A program made the translations under genes and the position numbers. The notes below the pieces were generated by a model. That model saw nothing but the letters and a program-made list of their open reading frames with translations. It searched no databases and had not been told where the DNA came from. DNA of 64,000 nucleotides from Mytilus californianus (lineage: Eukaryota; Mollusca; Bivalvia; Mytilida; Mytilidae). Positions within the stretch are counted from its first letter, which is position 1. Every line of letters starts with the position of its first letter. The stretch is from assembly GCF_021869535.1 (NCBI RefSeq), contig NW_026262679.1, positions 82,085,143 to 82,149,142 of the forward strand. The letters run 5' to 3'. Shown one piece after another: positions 12,660 through 26,702 of the stretch.

Positions 12660-15232
12660 CTATTTAGAGCTCTAAAAAAAATGTAAACATAAATCTAAAT
12701 AAAACTTTTAATGGGTGGAAGAAATTGTGGGGGTACTGAAAACATTCTGTAAATTTTTAAAGTACAGGTTACCTGTTTAAAAGCACATCTGGTAGTTTAC
12801 AAAATTTTATGACTGAATTTAATAAATTGTTTGTATTTAACATCGAGAATGATTGGAAAACAAAAATATTGAGATGCCTTGGAACATTCTAGTGACAAAT
12901 GTATATTTCATTGAAAACTATGGATACAAAGGACATTTTATTAATTGGATAACATGGATTCAGTGAACTGATTAGCATGAAAAACTATGATAAAAATCAT
13001 ATAACAGCAGCCTGGAGAGCAGCTCCAAGGAAGATGGTTGATTAAATCTTCCAACCAAGTCTGAGGCTTTAACAAGAAAATAAAAAGGCAAGATTATTAA
13101 GGCCAAGCAATTTCTATACATTCTCAGAAAAATTGATAAAAAAGAGCACATTAAGTCGAGTAGCACCCTCATTTTCTGCATTCAAAACACCATCGACTAA
13201 TTAACTGACCAGTTTATTATTTTAAGATACCAGCAATAGTAAATTTAACTTCAAGGGAGACAAGTACAATTAACAGCAAAATTTTATTATTCAATGGTAA
13301 CTTTATGTTAAATATGCAAATGATTTTTGTGCTGTTGAAATTCAAATCGTACACTTTTAAAACCAATTTTTATTACTTTTTAGGTTCTTTCTGTGACATG
13401 TTTTCATGGTGTGGGAATAAGACTTGGTGGTCTAAAACAGCTAATATGTAGGTAGGCACCAGTATGTTATTCCATGTTAAAAAAATAACCAATGTATTAT
13501 AAAAGATATCGTGCTCTTCTAGACTTGAAAGTTTATACAAGTTTGGTCAGAAATCTTCTCTTTTGGTTCACCAGTAATATTATATGAGTAGATTTAAAGA
13601 TTCAAATTGATTATGTAAAAGTTGGTTGTGTTGATGGATTGCTGTCTTATCCATATGTTTTCAATATCTATTACACATTTATAGACTATTTTTTATTCAA
13701 TATTCATACAGTATACCAACATTGATCCTTTTAAACAATTTTGAATGACTAAGCATTTTATATTTCAGGTTAGCATCACAGCTTGTCTTAGGATTGAGGC
13801 TGGGAATGGTCATTGGAGCTGAAATTTATGGTAAGAACCAATACGTAGACTTATGAGCTATTCATCCAAGAAAATGTAAATGCTCAAGATTTTTATTATG
13901 CACAAATGTAGATCTTGAATTAAAATGTTTTATTTAGTTATAATTGAATATATAATCTGGAAGGAGGTATTTAGATAAATAAGGGAAGTCAAAACTTATA
14001 ATTTAGGAAATCTTATTTCTGGTTTTTGTTATCTCCATATATAAAAATAAAGAGATGTGGTGGGATTTCAATGAGTCAACTACTAACCAGAGACCAAATG
14101 ATATGGATGTAAGCAGCTAAAGGTCACTGTATGGTATTCAACAATGAGCAAAACCTATACTGTACAGTTGGCTATAAAAGTCACAAACATAACAAAATGT
14201 GAAACAATTGAAACGTCAAAAGCAACAGCCTGATTTATGATAAAACAATGAAGGAAAAAAAAAATATGTCAGACATTAACCAACAACTTGTTTTTTATCT
14301 TTTTTTCCTGATAAAGAATGGTAGTTTAAAATTCAGGTCAACAAAATATCTTTAAAAAGAAAAGTAAAAGAAATATTATATGCATCATAATTGTAATGTC
14401 CAGTTAATTATTCTTTTGCTTTAAATATTGTTTCAATTTTCATATAGTTTTGACAGATATGTTTACGAATGTATATTTCTTTTTCAGGTAACTTTTACTG
14501 TGGCTGCATAAAATGATTGTGTGGTATAACTATAAAAAAAAAATGTAATTCAGACAATTTTTGTGTATGTTTAAGAAAATGTGTATATTTTTTTGCCAAA
14601 AAAAAAAAAAAAAAAAAAAATATGTAAAGGTTCTCCATTTTTAACAGGATTGGGAGTTGTAGATTAAATTGTATTTGAAATTTTGTACTTTGAAAAATGT
14701 AGTGAAACTGACCCATTTTACTGTAAGATCTACTTTAGATACCAGTATATTAATAATGGTTCATATCTAGTCAAAACACTTTCAGTAGGTTAAGAATGGA
14801 GATTCTAAAAAGAAAAAGAGAAAAAAAGAAAAAGAAAAAAATGAAAACAAAAAATGTTATTTATTGCAATGTATTTTTTTGATTTTCACGAATTTATAGA
14901 TACAGGCTAGTGATACAGTAGTTGAACTACTTGGACCACTCTGCCACAGAGGTGAGATTTTAGTACAAAAATGTACTTATTATATTATTGAAATGTGTTG
15001 GATTTTTGTTATTGAATTATTTTTTAATGTTTATTAATCTTTTTTTGGTAATTTTGTTCAATGTAGCAAGGATGTGGAGTCTTAACAGGGTGAAAGTTAT
15101 GTCAAAGGGAGGTAATTTATTATACCCCTGTTAACCTCCCTCAGTGCTAGCTTTTATTTTACTTGGATATTTATGTTTGTATAACTTTTTTTTTAAATAT
15201 CAGATGTATACTAGCTAATATTGACTATTATT
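12660..15232 (+). other. Exon-array unit 1 (exons A1-E1)
   Basis: The blocks are A1 13384-13451 (68 nt), B1 13769-13830 (62 nt), C1 from 14488, D1 14906-14951 (46 nt) and E1 15067-15111 (45 nt). In the frame that is open through A1, the splices A-B and B-C keep the frame and reach a stop at 14514-14516. The tail reads GNFYCGCIK. B1 encodes a hydrophobic stretch starting LASQLVLGLRLGMVIGA. D1 and E1 share a second open frame that ends in E or, if E is read through, just after it. A SINE-like repeat (about 14036-14275) lies between B and C in this and later units. An A-tract (14598-14620) follows C. No upstream start exon was found. Confidence 0.55.
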
Positions 15233-18200
15233 TAGAGCTCTGTAATTAAAAAAAAAATTGTAAGCAGAGCTCTATATAATAGATATGTAGGGTGGGAGAA
15301 ATCATGGGTAACTAAAAATGATTTGGTGTTATTTTTCAAAAAGGTTCTTAGTTGAAAGTGCATCTGATATTTTTTATATACATACTTTTATTTCGAAAAA
15401 CAAATGGACAAAAATAGATTGACAAGAAGATGAGTACACCCACCTTTGCAGCCAGCAGAGTAGCTCCATGGAAGATGGTTAAATAAATCTTCAAACAAGT
15501 CTGAGGCTCTAATTAGAAAATAATGAGGCAAGTTTATTTGAGCCAAACAATTTCTATACATTCTCTAGATATATTTGATAAAAAGAGGATATTTAGACAA
15601 AAAGCATTCTTATTTTCTGCATGAAAAAACACCATTGACTAATTCATTTACAATTTTATTATTTCAAAATACCAAGTACATGAACAAGGGTTTCTATTAA
15701 AATAGCAATAGTAAATTAACTTCAAGGGGAGACTATTACAATTAACAGCAAGATTTTCTTAACCAATGGGAGACAATTCATTGTTAAATATGCACTCGAT
15801 TTTTGTGTAGTTGAAATTCAAATCATTAAATTGACCGTTTTTCCATCTTTTATATTAATTTTATAAAATGGTGTTGATGTTATATTATTGTGTACATGTA
15901 AGAAATCAGAACAATATTTAGTTAATTTTATGTTGACAGAAAAATGGATTTGTAAAATTATATAATGTGTCAAATTTTTATTTCTTTTTAGGGTTCTTTC
16001 TGTGACATGTTTCCATGGTGTGGGAATAAGGCTTGGTGGTCTAATACAGCTAATATGTAGGTAGGTACCAGTATGTTATTCCATGTTAAAAAATAACCAA
16101 TGTATTATAAAAGATATTGTGCTCTTCTAGGCTTGAAAGTTTATACGCATTTGGTCCGAAATCATCTCTTTTGGTTCACCAGTAATATTATATGAGTAGA
16201 TTTAAAGATATAAATTGATTATGTAAAAGTTGGTTGTGTTGATGGATTGCTGTCTTATCCATATGTTTTCAATATCTATTACACATTTATAGACTATTTC
16301 TATTCAATATTCATACAGTATACCAACATTGATCCTTTTAAACAATTTTGAATGACTAAGCATTTTATATTTTAGGTTAGCATCACAGCTTGTCTTAGGA
16401 TTGAGGCTGGGAATGGTCATTGGAGCTGAAATTTATGGTAAGAACCAATATGTAGACTTATGACCTATTCATCCAAGAGAATGTAAATACTCAAGATTTT
16501 TATTATGCACAAATGTAGATCTTGAATTTAAATGTTTTATTTAGTTATAATTGAATATATAATCTTGAAGGAGGTATTTAGATAAATAAGGGAAGTCAAA
16601 ACTTTTAATTTAGGAAATCTTATTTCTGTTTTTTTGTCTAGCCTTGAAGGAGTCAAAAAGCGAGACATAGGTATGCTGTTTCCGGCGGCGGTGGCGGCAT
16701 CAACAATGTATTAGTTTGTGATTAGGTCTAGTTCATGGTGACCTACTATTGGTAGGTCAATGATATTTGGTATGCAGTTGTATTATTATTGGCACATCTC
16801 ATTACCATGGAGATTATTTGGCCCCGCCCCCTCAGTCAAGGTCTATTGACTTTGAAACTTTGCTTAGTTTACATGTATTAGTTTGTGATTAGGTCAGTTT
16901 ATGGGGAACCACAAGTGGTAGTTCAATGATATTTGGTATGCAGTTGTATTAACATTGGCACATCTCATTACCATGGAAATTATTTAGCCCGGCCCCCTCA
17001 GTCAAGGTCTATTGACTTTGAAGCTTTGCTTAGTTTACATGTATTAGTTTGTGATTAGGTCAGTTTAAGGGTAACTGTTAGTGGTAGGTCAGTGATAATT
17101 GGTATGCAGTTTTATAAGCATTAGCACATCTCATTTCCATGGAGAATATTTGGTCCTTACCCCTCAGTCATGGTCTATTGACTTTGAAACTTTTGCTTAG
17201 TTTACATGTATTGGTTTGTTATTAGGTCAGTTCAAGATGAACTGCTAATGTTAAGTCAATGATATTCGGTTTGCAAATGTATTGGCATTTGCAAGTTTCA
17301 TTTCCATGGAGATTATATAACCCCACCCCCTAATTATGGTTCATTGACTTTGAAACTTTTACATAGTTTACAAGTTAATGTTTGTGTTTAGGTTTTGTTT
17401 AAAGGGAATGACTTATGAAAAGTCAATGGTATTTGGTTTGCAGTTGTATTAGCATTGGCACATCTCATTTCCATGGAGATTGTTTAGCCCTGTACCTTCA
17501 GTCATGGTTCATTGTCTTTGAATATTTGCATAACTTACATGTTAAAGTATTGCTATTTTAATTTCAACATTTGCATTATCAAAATAACAAATAGGCAAGA
17601 CATATCTCTGTGTTAACATTTTATGTTATCTCCATATATAAAAATAAAGAGATGTGGTGTGATTGCAATGAGACAACTACCAACCAGAGACCAAATGATA
17701 TGGATGTAACCAGCTAAAGGTCACTGTGTGGTATTCAACAATGAGAAAAACCTATACTGTACAGTTAGCTATAAAAGTCACAAACATTACAAAATGTGAA
17801 ACAATTCAAATATCAAAAGCAACAGCCTGATTTATGATAAAACAATGAAGGAAAAAAAAATAAGTCGGCCATTAACCAACAACTTCTTTTTCATCCTTCT
17901 TTCCTGATAAAGAATGGTAGTTTAAAATTCAGGTCAACAAATATCTTTAAAAAAAAGTAAAAGAAATATTATATGTGTCATAATTGTAATGTCCAGTTAA
18001 TTATTCTTTTGCATTAAATATTGTTTCAATTTTCATATAGTTTTGACAGATATGTTTAAGAATGTATATTTCTTTTTCAGGTAACTTTTACTGTGGCTGC
18101 ATAAAATGCTTGTGTGGTATAACTACAAAAAAAATGTAATTCAGACAATTTTTGTGTATGTTTGAGAAAATGTTTATAATTTTTTGCCAAAAGAAAAAAA

Positions 18201-18833
18201 AAAAAAAAAAAAAAAATATTGTAAAGGTTCTCCATTTTTAACAGGATTGGGAGTTGTAGGTTAAATTGTATTTGAAATTTTGTACTTTGAAAATGTAGTG
18301 AAATTGACCCATTTTACTGTAAGATCTACTTTAGATACCAGTATATTAATAATGGTTCATATCTAGTCAAAACACTTTCAGTAGGTTAAGAATGGAGATT
18401 CTAAAAAGAAAAAAGAAAAAAAATGAAAACAAAAGAAAACAAAAAAGAATGTTATTTATTGCAATGTATTTTTTTGAGTTTCCCGAATTTAGAGATACAG
18501 GCTAGTGATACAGTAGTTGAACTACTTGGACCACTCTGCCACAGAGGTTAGATTTTAGTACATGTACAAAATGTACTTATTATATTATTGAAATGTGTTG
18601 GATTTTTGTTATTAAATTATTTTTTAATGTTGATTATTCTTTTTTTGGTATTTTTGTTCATTGTAGCAAGGATGTGGAGTCTTAACAGGGTGAAAGTTAT
18701 GTCAAAGGGAGGTAATTTATTATACCCCTGTTAACCTCCCTCAGTGCTAGTTTTTATTTAACTTGGATATTTACGTTTGTATAACTTTTTTTTTTTAAAT
18801 ATCAGATGTATACTAGCTAATATTGACTATTAT
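15233..18833 (+). other. Exon-array unit 2 (with inserted repeat)
   Basis: The blocks are A2 15992-16060 (69 nt, one extra G after the acceptor), B2 16376-16437, C2 from 18081, D2 18501-18546 (donor GTTAGA rather than GTGAGA) and E2 18667-18711. The exon C stop seen in the other units is TGC here, so the C frame would extend about ten codons to the next stop. A roughly 1-kb tandem-core repeat sits in the B-C intron (16636-17625), just before the SINE-like repeat at about 17632-17870. A short open frame opens the unit at 15430-15486. Confidence 0.55.
16636..17625 (+). repeat. Tandem-core dispersed repeat inserted in unit 2
   Basis: It begins GTCTAGCC...AAAGCGAGACATAGG and ends near AGGCAAGACATATCTCTG. 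Between lie five monomers of about 166 bp, starting near 16708, 16873, 17039, 17206 and 17372, each with TGTATTAGTTTGTGATTAGG and CATCTCATTACCATGGA-like words. Comparison with units 1 and 3 shows a clean insertion before TTATCTCCATAT. It belongs to the same superfamily as the copies at 36928, 37523, 39015 and 62373. Confidence 0.85.
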
Positions 18834-21456
18834 TTAGAGCTCTGTAATTAAAAAAAAAAATGTAAGCAGAGCTCTAGATAATAGATATGTAGGGTGGGAG
18901 AAATCATGGGTAACTAAAAATGATTTGGTGATATTTTCAAGAAGGATCTTAGTTGAAAGTGCATCTGATATTTTTTATATACATAATTTTATTTCGAAAA
19001 AACAAATGGACAAAAATAGATTGACAAGAAGATGAGGACAGCCACCTTGGCAGCCAGCAGAGTAGCTCCATGGAAGATGGTTAAATAAATCTTCAACCAA
19101 GTCTGAGGCTCTAATTAGAAAATAATAAGGCAAGTTTATTTGAGCCAAACAATTTCTATACATTCTCTAGATATATTTGATAAAAAGAGGATATTTAGAC
19201 AAAAAGCATTCTTATTTTTTGCATGAAAAACACCATTGACTTATTTATTTACAATTTTATTATTTCAAAATACCAAAGTACATGTACAAGAGCTTCTATT
19301 AAAATAGCAATAGTAAATTAACTTCAAGGGGAGACTATTACAATTAACAGCAAGATTTTCTTAACCAATGGGAGACAACTCATTGTTAAATATGCACTTG
19401 ATTTTTGTGTAGTTGAAATTCAAATCATTAAATTGACTGTTTTTCCATCTTTTATACTAATTTTATAAAATGGTGTTGGTGTTATATTATTCTGTACATG
19501 TAAGAAATCAGAACAATATTTAGTTAATTTTAGGTTGACAGAAAAATGGATTTGTAAAAATTATATGTGTCAATTTTTATTTCTTTTCAGGGTTCTTTCT
19601 GTGACATGTTTTCATGGTGTGGGAATAAGACTTGGTGGTCTAAAACAGCTAATATGTAGGTAGGTACCAGTATGTTATTCCATGTTAAAAAATAACCAAT
19701 GTATTATAAAAGATATGGTGCTCTTCTAGGCTTGAAAGTTTATACGCATTTGGTCAGAAATCTCTTTTGGTTCACCAGTAATATTATATGAGTAGATTTA
19801 AAGATTCAAATTGATTATGTAAAAGTTGGTTGTGTTGATGGATTGCTGTCTTATCCATATGTTTTCAATATCTATTACACATTTATAGACTATTTCTATT
19901 CAATATTCATACAGTATACCAACATTGATCCTTTTAAACAATTTTGAATGACTAAGCATTTTATATTTCAGGTTAGCATCACAGCTTGTCTTAGGATTGA
20001 GGCTGGGAATGGTCATTGGAGCTGACTTTTATGGTAAGAACCAATACGTAGACTTATGACCTATTCATCCAAGAAAATGTAAATACTCAAGATTTTTATT
20101 ATGCACAGATGTAGATCTTGAATTTTAATGTTTTCTTTTAGTTATAATTGAATATATAATCTGGAAGCAGGTATTACGATAAATAAGGGAAGTCAAAAAT
20201 TTTAATGTAGGAAATCTTATTTCTAGTTTTTGTTATCTCCATATATAAAAATAAAGAGATGTGGTGTGAATGCAATGAGACAACTACCAACCAGAGACCA
20301 AATGATATGGATGTAAGCAGCTAAAGGTCACTGTGTAGTATTCAACAATGAGCAAAACCTATACTGTACAGTTAGCTATAAAAGTCACAAACATTACTAA
20401 ATGTGAAACAATTCAAACGTCAAAAGCAACAGCCTGATTTATGATAAAACAAAGAAGGGAAAAAAAAAAAAATAAGTCAGACATTAACCAGCAACTTGTT
20501 TTTCATCTTTTTTTCCTGATAAGGAATGGTAGTTTAAAATTCAGGTCAACAAATATCTTTAAAAAAAAAGTAAAAGAAATATTATATGCATCATAATTGT
20601 AATGTCCAGTTAATTATTCTTTTGCATTAAATATTGTTTCAATTTTCATATAGTTTTGACAGATATGTTTACGAATGTATATTTCTTTTTCAGGTAACTT
20701 TCACTGTGGCTGCATAAAATAATTGTGTGGTATAACTATTAAAAAAAAAATGTAAAACAGACAATTTTTGTGTATGTTTGAGAAAATGTTTATAATTTTT
20801 CGCCAAAAAAAAAAAAAAAAAAAAAAAAATATTGTAAAGGTCCTCCATTTTTAACAGGATTGAAAGTTGTAGGTTAAATTGTATTTGAAATTTTGTACTT
20901 TGAAAATGTAGTGAAACTGACCCATTTTACTGTAAGATTTACTTTAGATACCAGTATATTAATAATGGTTCATATCTAGTCAAAACACTTTCAAAAGGTT
21001 AAGAATGGAGATTCTAAAAAGAAAAAGAGAAAAAAAGAAAAAGAAAAAAATTGAAAACAAAAGAAAACAAAAAAGAATGTTATTTATTGCAATGTATTTT
21101 TTTGAGTTTCATGAATTTATAGATACAGGCTAGTGATACAGTAGTTGAACTACTTGGACCACTCTGCCACAGAGGTGAGATTCTAGTACAAAATGTACTT
21201 ATTATATTATTGAAATGTGTTGGATTTTTGTTATTAAATTATTTTTTAATGTTTATTGATCTTTTTTTGGTATTTTTGTTCAATGTAGCAAGGATGTGGA
21301 GTCTTAACAGGGTGAAAGTTATGTCAAAGGGAGGTAATTTATTATACCCCTGTTAACCTCCCTCAGTGCTAGCTTTTATTTTACTTGGATATTTATGTTT
21401 GTATAACTTTTTTTTTAAATATCAGATGTATACTAGCTAATATTGACTATTATTTA
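18834..21456 (+). other. Exon-array unit 3
   Basis: The blocks are A3 19591-19659 (69 nt), B3 19972-20033, C3 from 20694, D3 21129-21174 and E3 21289-21333. The C3 tail reads GNFHCGCIK followed by TAA, at the position where unit 1 has TGA. B3 ends GACTTTTATG, encoding ADFY where unit 1 has AEIY. The unit has no large insertion, so its 2.62-kb length is close to the ancestral repeat length. The SINE-like repeat is at about 20233-20475. Confidence 0.55.
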
Positions 21457-22780
21457 GAGCTCTGTAATTGAAAAAATAATTGTAAGCAGAGCTCTAGATA
21501 ATAGATATGTAGGGTGGGAGAAATCATGGGTAACTAAAAATGATTTGGTGAAATTTTTCAAAAAGGTTCTTAGTTGAAAGTGCATCTGATATTTTGTATA
21601 TACATAATTTTATTTTTGAAAAACAAATGGACAAAAATAGATTGACAAGAAGATGAGTACAGCCACCTTGGCAGCCAGCAGAGAAGCTCCATGGAAGATG
21701 GTTAAATAAATCTTCAAACAAGTCTGAGGCTCTAATTAGAAAATAATGAGGCAAGTTTATTTGAGCCAAACAATTTCTATACATTCTCTAGATATATTTG
21801 ATAAAAAGAGGATATTTAGACAAAAAGCATTCTTATTTTCTGCATGAAAAACACCTTTGACTAATTTATTTACAATTTTATTATTTCAAAATACCAAGTA
21901 CATGAACAAGGGTTTCTATTATCATAGCAATAGTAAATTAACTTCAAGGGGAGACTATTACAATTAACAGCAAGATTTTCTTAACCATTGGGAGACAACT
22001 CCTTGTTAAATATGCACTTGATTTTTGTGTAGTTGAAATTCAAATGTTATATTATTGTGTACATGTAAGAAATCAGAACAATATTTAGTTAATTTTAGGT
22101 TGACAGAAAAATGGATTTGTAAAATTGTTATATAATGTGTCAATTTTTATTTCTATTTAGGTTCTTTCTGTCACATGTTTCAATGGTTTGGGAATAAGAC
22201 TTGGTGGTCTAAAACAGCTAATATGTAGGTAGGTACCAGTATGTTATTCTATGTTAAGAAAGTAACAAATTGATATAAAAAATATTATGTGCTATAACCT
22301 TGATGGTTTATACGAGTTTGGTAAGAAATCTACTCTTTTCTTTTATCAGTTTTATGAGTAGATTTAAGGATCTGAATTGATTATATAGAAGGTTGTTGGA
22401 TTGCTGTCTTATTGATATGTTCTTTACATGTACTACATATACAGTATATATAACCCATTTCTATATAATAAAGATACAGTATACCAACACAGTATGACAA
22501 CAGTGATCCTTTTAAACAATTTTGAATAACTTGGAATTTTTTATTTCAGGTTAGCATCACAGCTTGTCCTTAAGGATTGAGGCTGGGAATGGTCATTGGA
22601 GCTGACTTTTATGGTAAGAACCACACCTTACATTTTAATGTTTTTCTTAAGTTATAATTGTATATATGATCTGGAAGGAGCTAAATAAAGAATTGGAAAA
22701 CTTTAATTTAGGAAAAATCTGTTTTTTGTTATCTTAAATAGTCCCTATATATAAAAATAAAGAGATATGGTATGATTGCC

Positions 22781-23190
22781 AAAGAGACATTTGACTCGGA
22801 CTTCTTTTAAACTGAGTTTTACCTAGTGTATTGCTATGTGTTTCTTTATTCTACATTGGCTAGAGGTATAGGGGGAGGGTTGAGATCTCACAAAACATGT
22901 TTAACCCCGCCACATTTTTGCGCCTGTCCCAAGTCAGGAGCCTCTGGCCTTTGTTAGTCTAGTATGTTTTTAAATTTTAGTTGATTTATGTTTTGGAGTT
23001 TAGTGTGACGTCCATTTTCACTTAACTAGCACACAATTTTATTTAGGGGCCAGCTGAGGACCACCTCCGGGTGCGGGATTTTCTTGCTGCATTGAAGACC
23101 CATTGGTGGACTTCGGCTGTTGTCTGCTCTTTGGTCGGGTTGTTGTCTCTTTGACATATTCCCCATTTCCACTCTCAATTTTATTTATCA
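22781..23190 (+). repeat. Dispersed bivalve repeat inserted in unit 4
   Basis: This near-complete copy includes CATTGGCTAGAGGTATAGGG, GGAGCCTCTGGCCTTTGTTA and, at the right end, TTGTTGTCTCTTTGACATAT. It splits the SINE-like repeat of the B-C intron, whose halves resume with ACCAGAGACCAAATG. It is therefore younger than the array's SINE-like copy. Confidence 0.85.
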
Positions 23191-23383
23191 ACCAGAGACC
23201 AAATGACATGGATGTAGGCAGCTTTCAAAAATGAGCAAAATCTATACTGTATAATAAGATATAAAAGGCCCCAACATGACAAATTGTGAAACAATTCAAA
23301 TGAGAAAACGAACAGATATATGATAAAACAATAAACAAAAAACAAATATATGGGACATCAACCAACGACTTGTTTTTCATCCT

Positions 23384-23810
23384 TTTTATGCCCTTGACGT
23401 AGCGCAGGCGGCATTAAGTTTACCATAGTACATCAGTACATCCGTAAGTCCCGAAATTGGTTTCCCTTCTCTAACTTTAGTTTGCCTCAACCTAATGTTA
23501 TGACACTTATACACTATGCTTATTACCACAAAACACAGATGAAGTATGAATTATGGTGGTGTCACTTTTACCGTTCTAGAGTTATGCCCCTTTTAAAATG
23601 GAAAAATTGCTGAATTTTTAGTTTCTGTTCTCTAACTTAAGTTTGCCTCAACCAAATGTTATGAAACTTATACACAATGCTTATTACCACAAAGCTCAGA
23701 TGTAGTACGAATTTTGGTAGCGTCTTTTTTACCGTTCTTGAGTTATGTCCCTTTATAATATTATATGCAAGCTGGTGCATCACCTGTGTCCCATGGACAC
23801 ATTCCCCATT
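23384..23810 (+). repeat. TATGCCC-type dispersed repeat in unit 4
   Basis: It starts TATGCCCTTGACGTAGCGC and ends GTCCCATGGACACATTCCCC. It contains two tandem monomers of about 170 bp that share CTAACTTNAGTTTGCCTCAA, TGCTTATTACCACAAA and ACCGTTCT(A/T)GAGTTATG. Related pieces are at 26703-26990 and 30577-30800. Confidence 0.7.
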
Positions 23811-26702
23811 TATTTTCCTAATAAAGACTAGTAGTTTAAAATTTATGGCAACAAATTACTTTGAAACAAATAAAAGAAATGTTATATGCATCATTATTGT
23901 AATGCCTTTTTATTATTTCTTTTGCATTAAATATTGGTTATATTTTGATATAGTTTTGACAAATATGTTTAAGAATTTCTATTTCTGTTTCAGGTAACTT
24001 TTTCTGTGGCTGCATCAAATAATTGTGACGTATAACTGTACCAATAAAGAATGTAATTCAGACAATTTTTGTGTATGTTTGAGAAAATGTTAATATTTTT
24101 TTACATAGAAAAAAAAAAAAAGAAAAAAGAATTGTGCAAAGATTCTCCATTTTCAACAAGATTGGAAGTTATAGGTTAACTTGTATTTGAAATTCAAAAT
24201 TTCATTATTTTTTTTTCCATTAAAGCCCCATGGCAATATTTTGGTAGCTCTACTCATGTCCATTAGTGTCTTCACATATTTTTGTCATTCTTATGGATAA
24301 GGAACTGGTTTTTGGTATGAAGTACTTCGCACTTTGAAAATGACGTGAAACGGACTTATTTTACTTGAAGACCTACTTTAGAAATATCAATATTTGTCCT
24401 TATCTAGTTAAAACACTTCCAATAGGCTAAGAATGGAGTATCTAAAAAAAAGAATGAAAAAAAACCTTGTTATTTTATTGAAATGTATTGTTAGATTTAT
24501 ATTTTTTCTAATTTTTTTGTTATTTTTAGCTGAATTTGTAACCAAGCATAATAAATTTTAAAGAATATTTTACAATAGTTGAAGAACATCTTGGTGAAAT
24601 GTGTTGGATTTTTGTTATTGAATTATTTTTTAATTTTGATTATACTATTTTTTGTACTTTTGTTAAATATAGCAAGGATGTGGAGTCCTAACAGGGTGAA
24701 ATTTAGGTCAAAGGGAGGTAATTTATTATACCCCTGTTAAACTCCACATACTTGATATTCCCTCAGTGATAGTTTTTTTTTTAATATCAGATGTATACTA
24801 CCTAATATCAAATATTATAAATATTTAGAGCTCTGTTATTGAAAAAAAGTAAGCAGAGCTCTAGATAATAGATATGTTGGGTGGGAGAAATCATGGGTCA
24901 CTAAAAATGATTTGGTGAAATTTTTCAAAAAGGTTATTAGTTGAAAGTGCATCTGATATTTTTTATATGTATAACTTTATGTCTAAAACAAATGGACACA
25001 AAATAGATTGATAATAAAATGAGGACAGCCACCTTGGGAGCCAGGAGAGCAGCTCCATGGAAGATGGTTAAATAAATCTTCAACAAAGTCTGAGGCTATA
25101 CTAAGAAAATAATATGGCAAGTTTATTAAAGCCACACAATTTGTTTACATTCTCTAGAACGTTTGATAAAAAGTGCATGTTTTAAAAGACCACAAACAGC
25201 ATACTTCTCATTTTCTGCATGCAAATATTCTAAGATACCAGGTTACAAAAACAAGATGTTCTATTAAAATAGCAATAGTAAATCTCGAGAAAGGAATAAA
25301 ACTTCAAGGGAGACTAGTATAATTAACAGCAAGATTTTTTTTAATTTTCAATGGGAGACAACTCTGTAAAATATGGAGATTTTTGTTTAGTTGAAATTCA
25401 AATCATAAATCTGACTTATTTTTTTGTTTTTTCATCTCATATTAACAAACTGGTGTTGATAGCAAATTTTAGGTTGACAGAGAAATGAATTTGTCAATAA
25501 TATATAATGTGTCAATTTTAATTTCTTTTCAGGTTCTTTCTGCAACATATGTTTTCATGGTGTGGGAATAAGACTTGATGGTCTAATACAGCTAATATGT
25601 AGGTGGGTACCAGTATGCTATTCCTGTCTTGAAGAAAAAAATTACAAATGTATTATCAAAAATATTTGTAAAAAGCATGTCCTCTAGGCTTGAAGGTTTA
25701 TGATAGTTTGGTCAGAAGTCTACTCTTTTCTTTTATCAGTACCATTATATAAGTAATAATAAGGATCTGAATTGATTACGTTAAAATTTGTTGGTTTGTT
25801 GGAATGCTGTCTAATCTTTGAATGACTAAGCATTTTATACTTCAGGTTAGCAGCACAGCTTGTCTGTAAGGATTGAGGCTGTGAATGGTCATTGAAGCTG
25901 ACTTTTTATGGTAAGAACCAATACAAAGATTTATGAACTATTCATCTAAGAGCATATAAATGCCCCTAAATTTTATTTATGCACAAATGTTGATCTAATA
26001 CTTTATTGTTTCTCCAAGTTATAATTGTATATATAATCTGGAAGGTGGTAGCAAGATAAATAAGGAAAGTAAAAAATTATAATTTCTGAAATCTTATTTT
26101 CTCTATATTTTTTTTATTTATAGATGTCCCTAAAAAATAAAAATAAGGAGATGTGGTATGATTGCCAATGAGTCAACTATCAACCAGAGACCAAACAATG
26201 TGGATAGGTCACTGTACATCCTTCCAACAATGAACAAAACCTGTACTGTATAGTAAGCTATAAAAGGCCCCAACAGGACAAAATGTGAAACAATTCAAAC
26301 GAGAAAACCTTTTGCTTGATAGGATGAAACATTGAATCCAAAACAAATATGACCGACAGCATCCAATAACTTGTATTTTCATCTTTATTTGCCAATAAAA
26401 TCTGGGATTTTAAAAATATACTTCAACAAATCACTTTGATAATTCTTTTGTATTAAATATTGTTTTTATTCTTGTATACTTTTGACATCTATGTTTAAGA
26501 ATGTACATTTCTTTTTCAGGTAAATTTTACTGTGGCAGCATTAAATGATTGTGTGATATGACTGTAACATTAAAGAATGTTATTCAGACGATTTTTGTGT
26601 ATGTTTGAGAAATTTTTATTAACTTTTGCCAAAAAAAAAGGTGTAAAGATTCTCCATTTTCAACAAGATTGGAAGTAATAAGTTAACTTGTAGCTGAAAT
26701 TT

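Larger units (their letters stand above)
21457..24824 (+). other. Exon-array unit 4 (two insertions, frame-broken)
   Basis: The blocks are A4 22161-22228 (68 nt), B4 22550-22613 (64 nt), C4 from 23994 and E4 24673-24717. B4 has two extra bases after CTTGTC, which bring a TGA into the frame that is open in units 1-3. C4 still reads GNFFCGCIK then TAA. D is not recognisable at the expected place. Two dispersed repeats have landed in the B-C intron (22781-23190 and 23384-23810), the first one inside the SINE-like repeat. Confidence 0.5.

Noticed and set aside
12972-21784. Minus-strand frames conserved among units (starting MYRNCLA)
   Set aside because: The similarity follows from the DNA duplication. 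All splice signals in the units point to the + strand, and units 5 and 6 break the frame.
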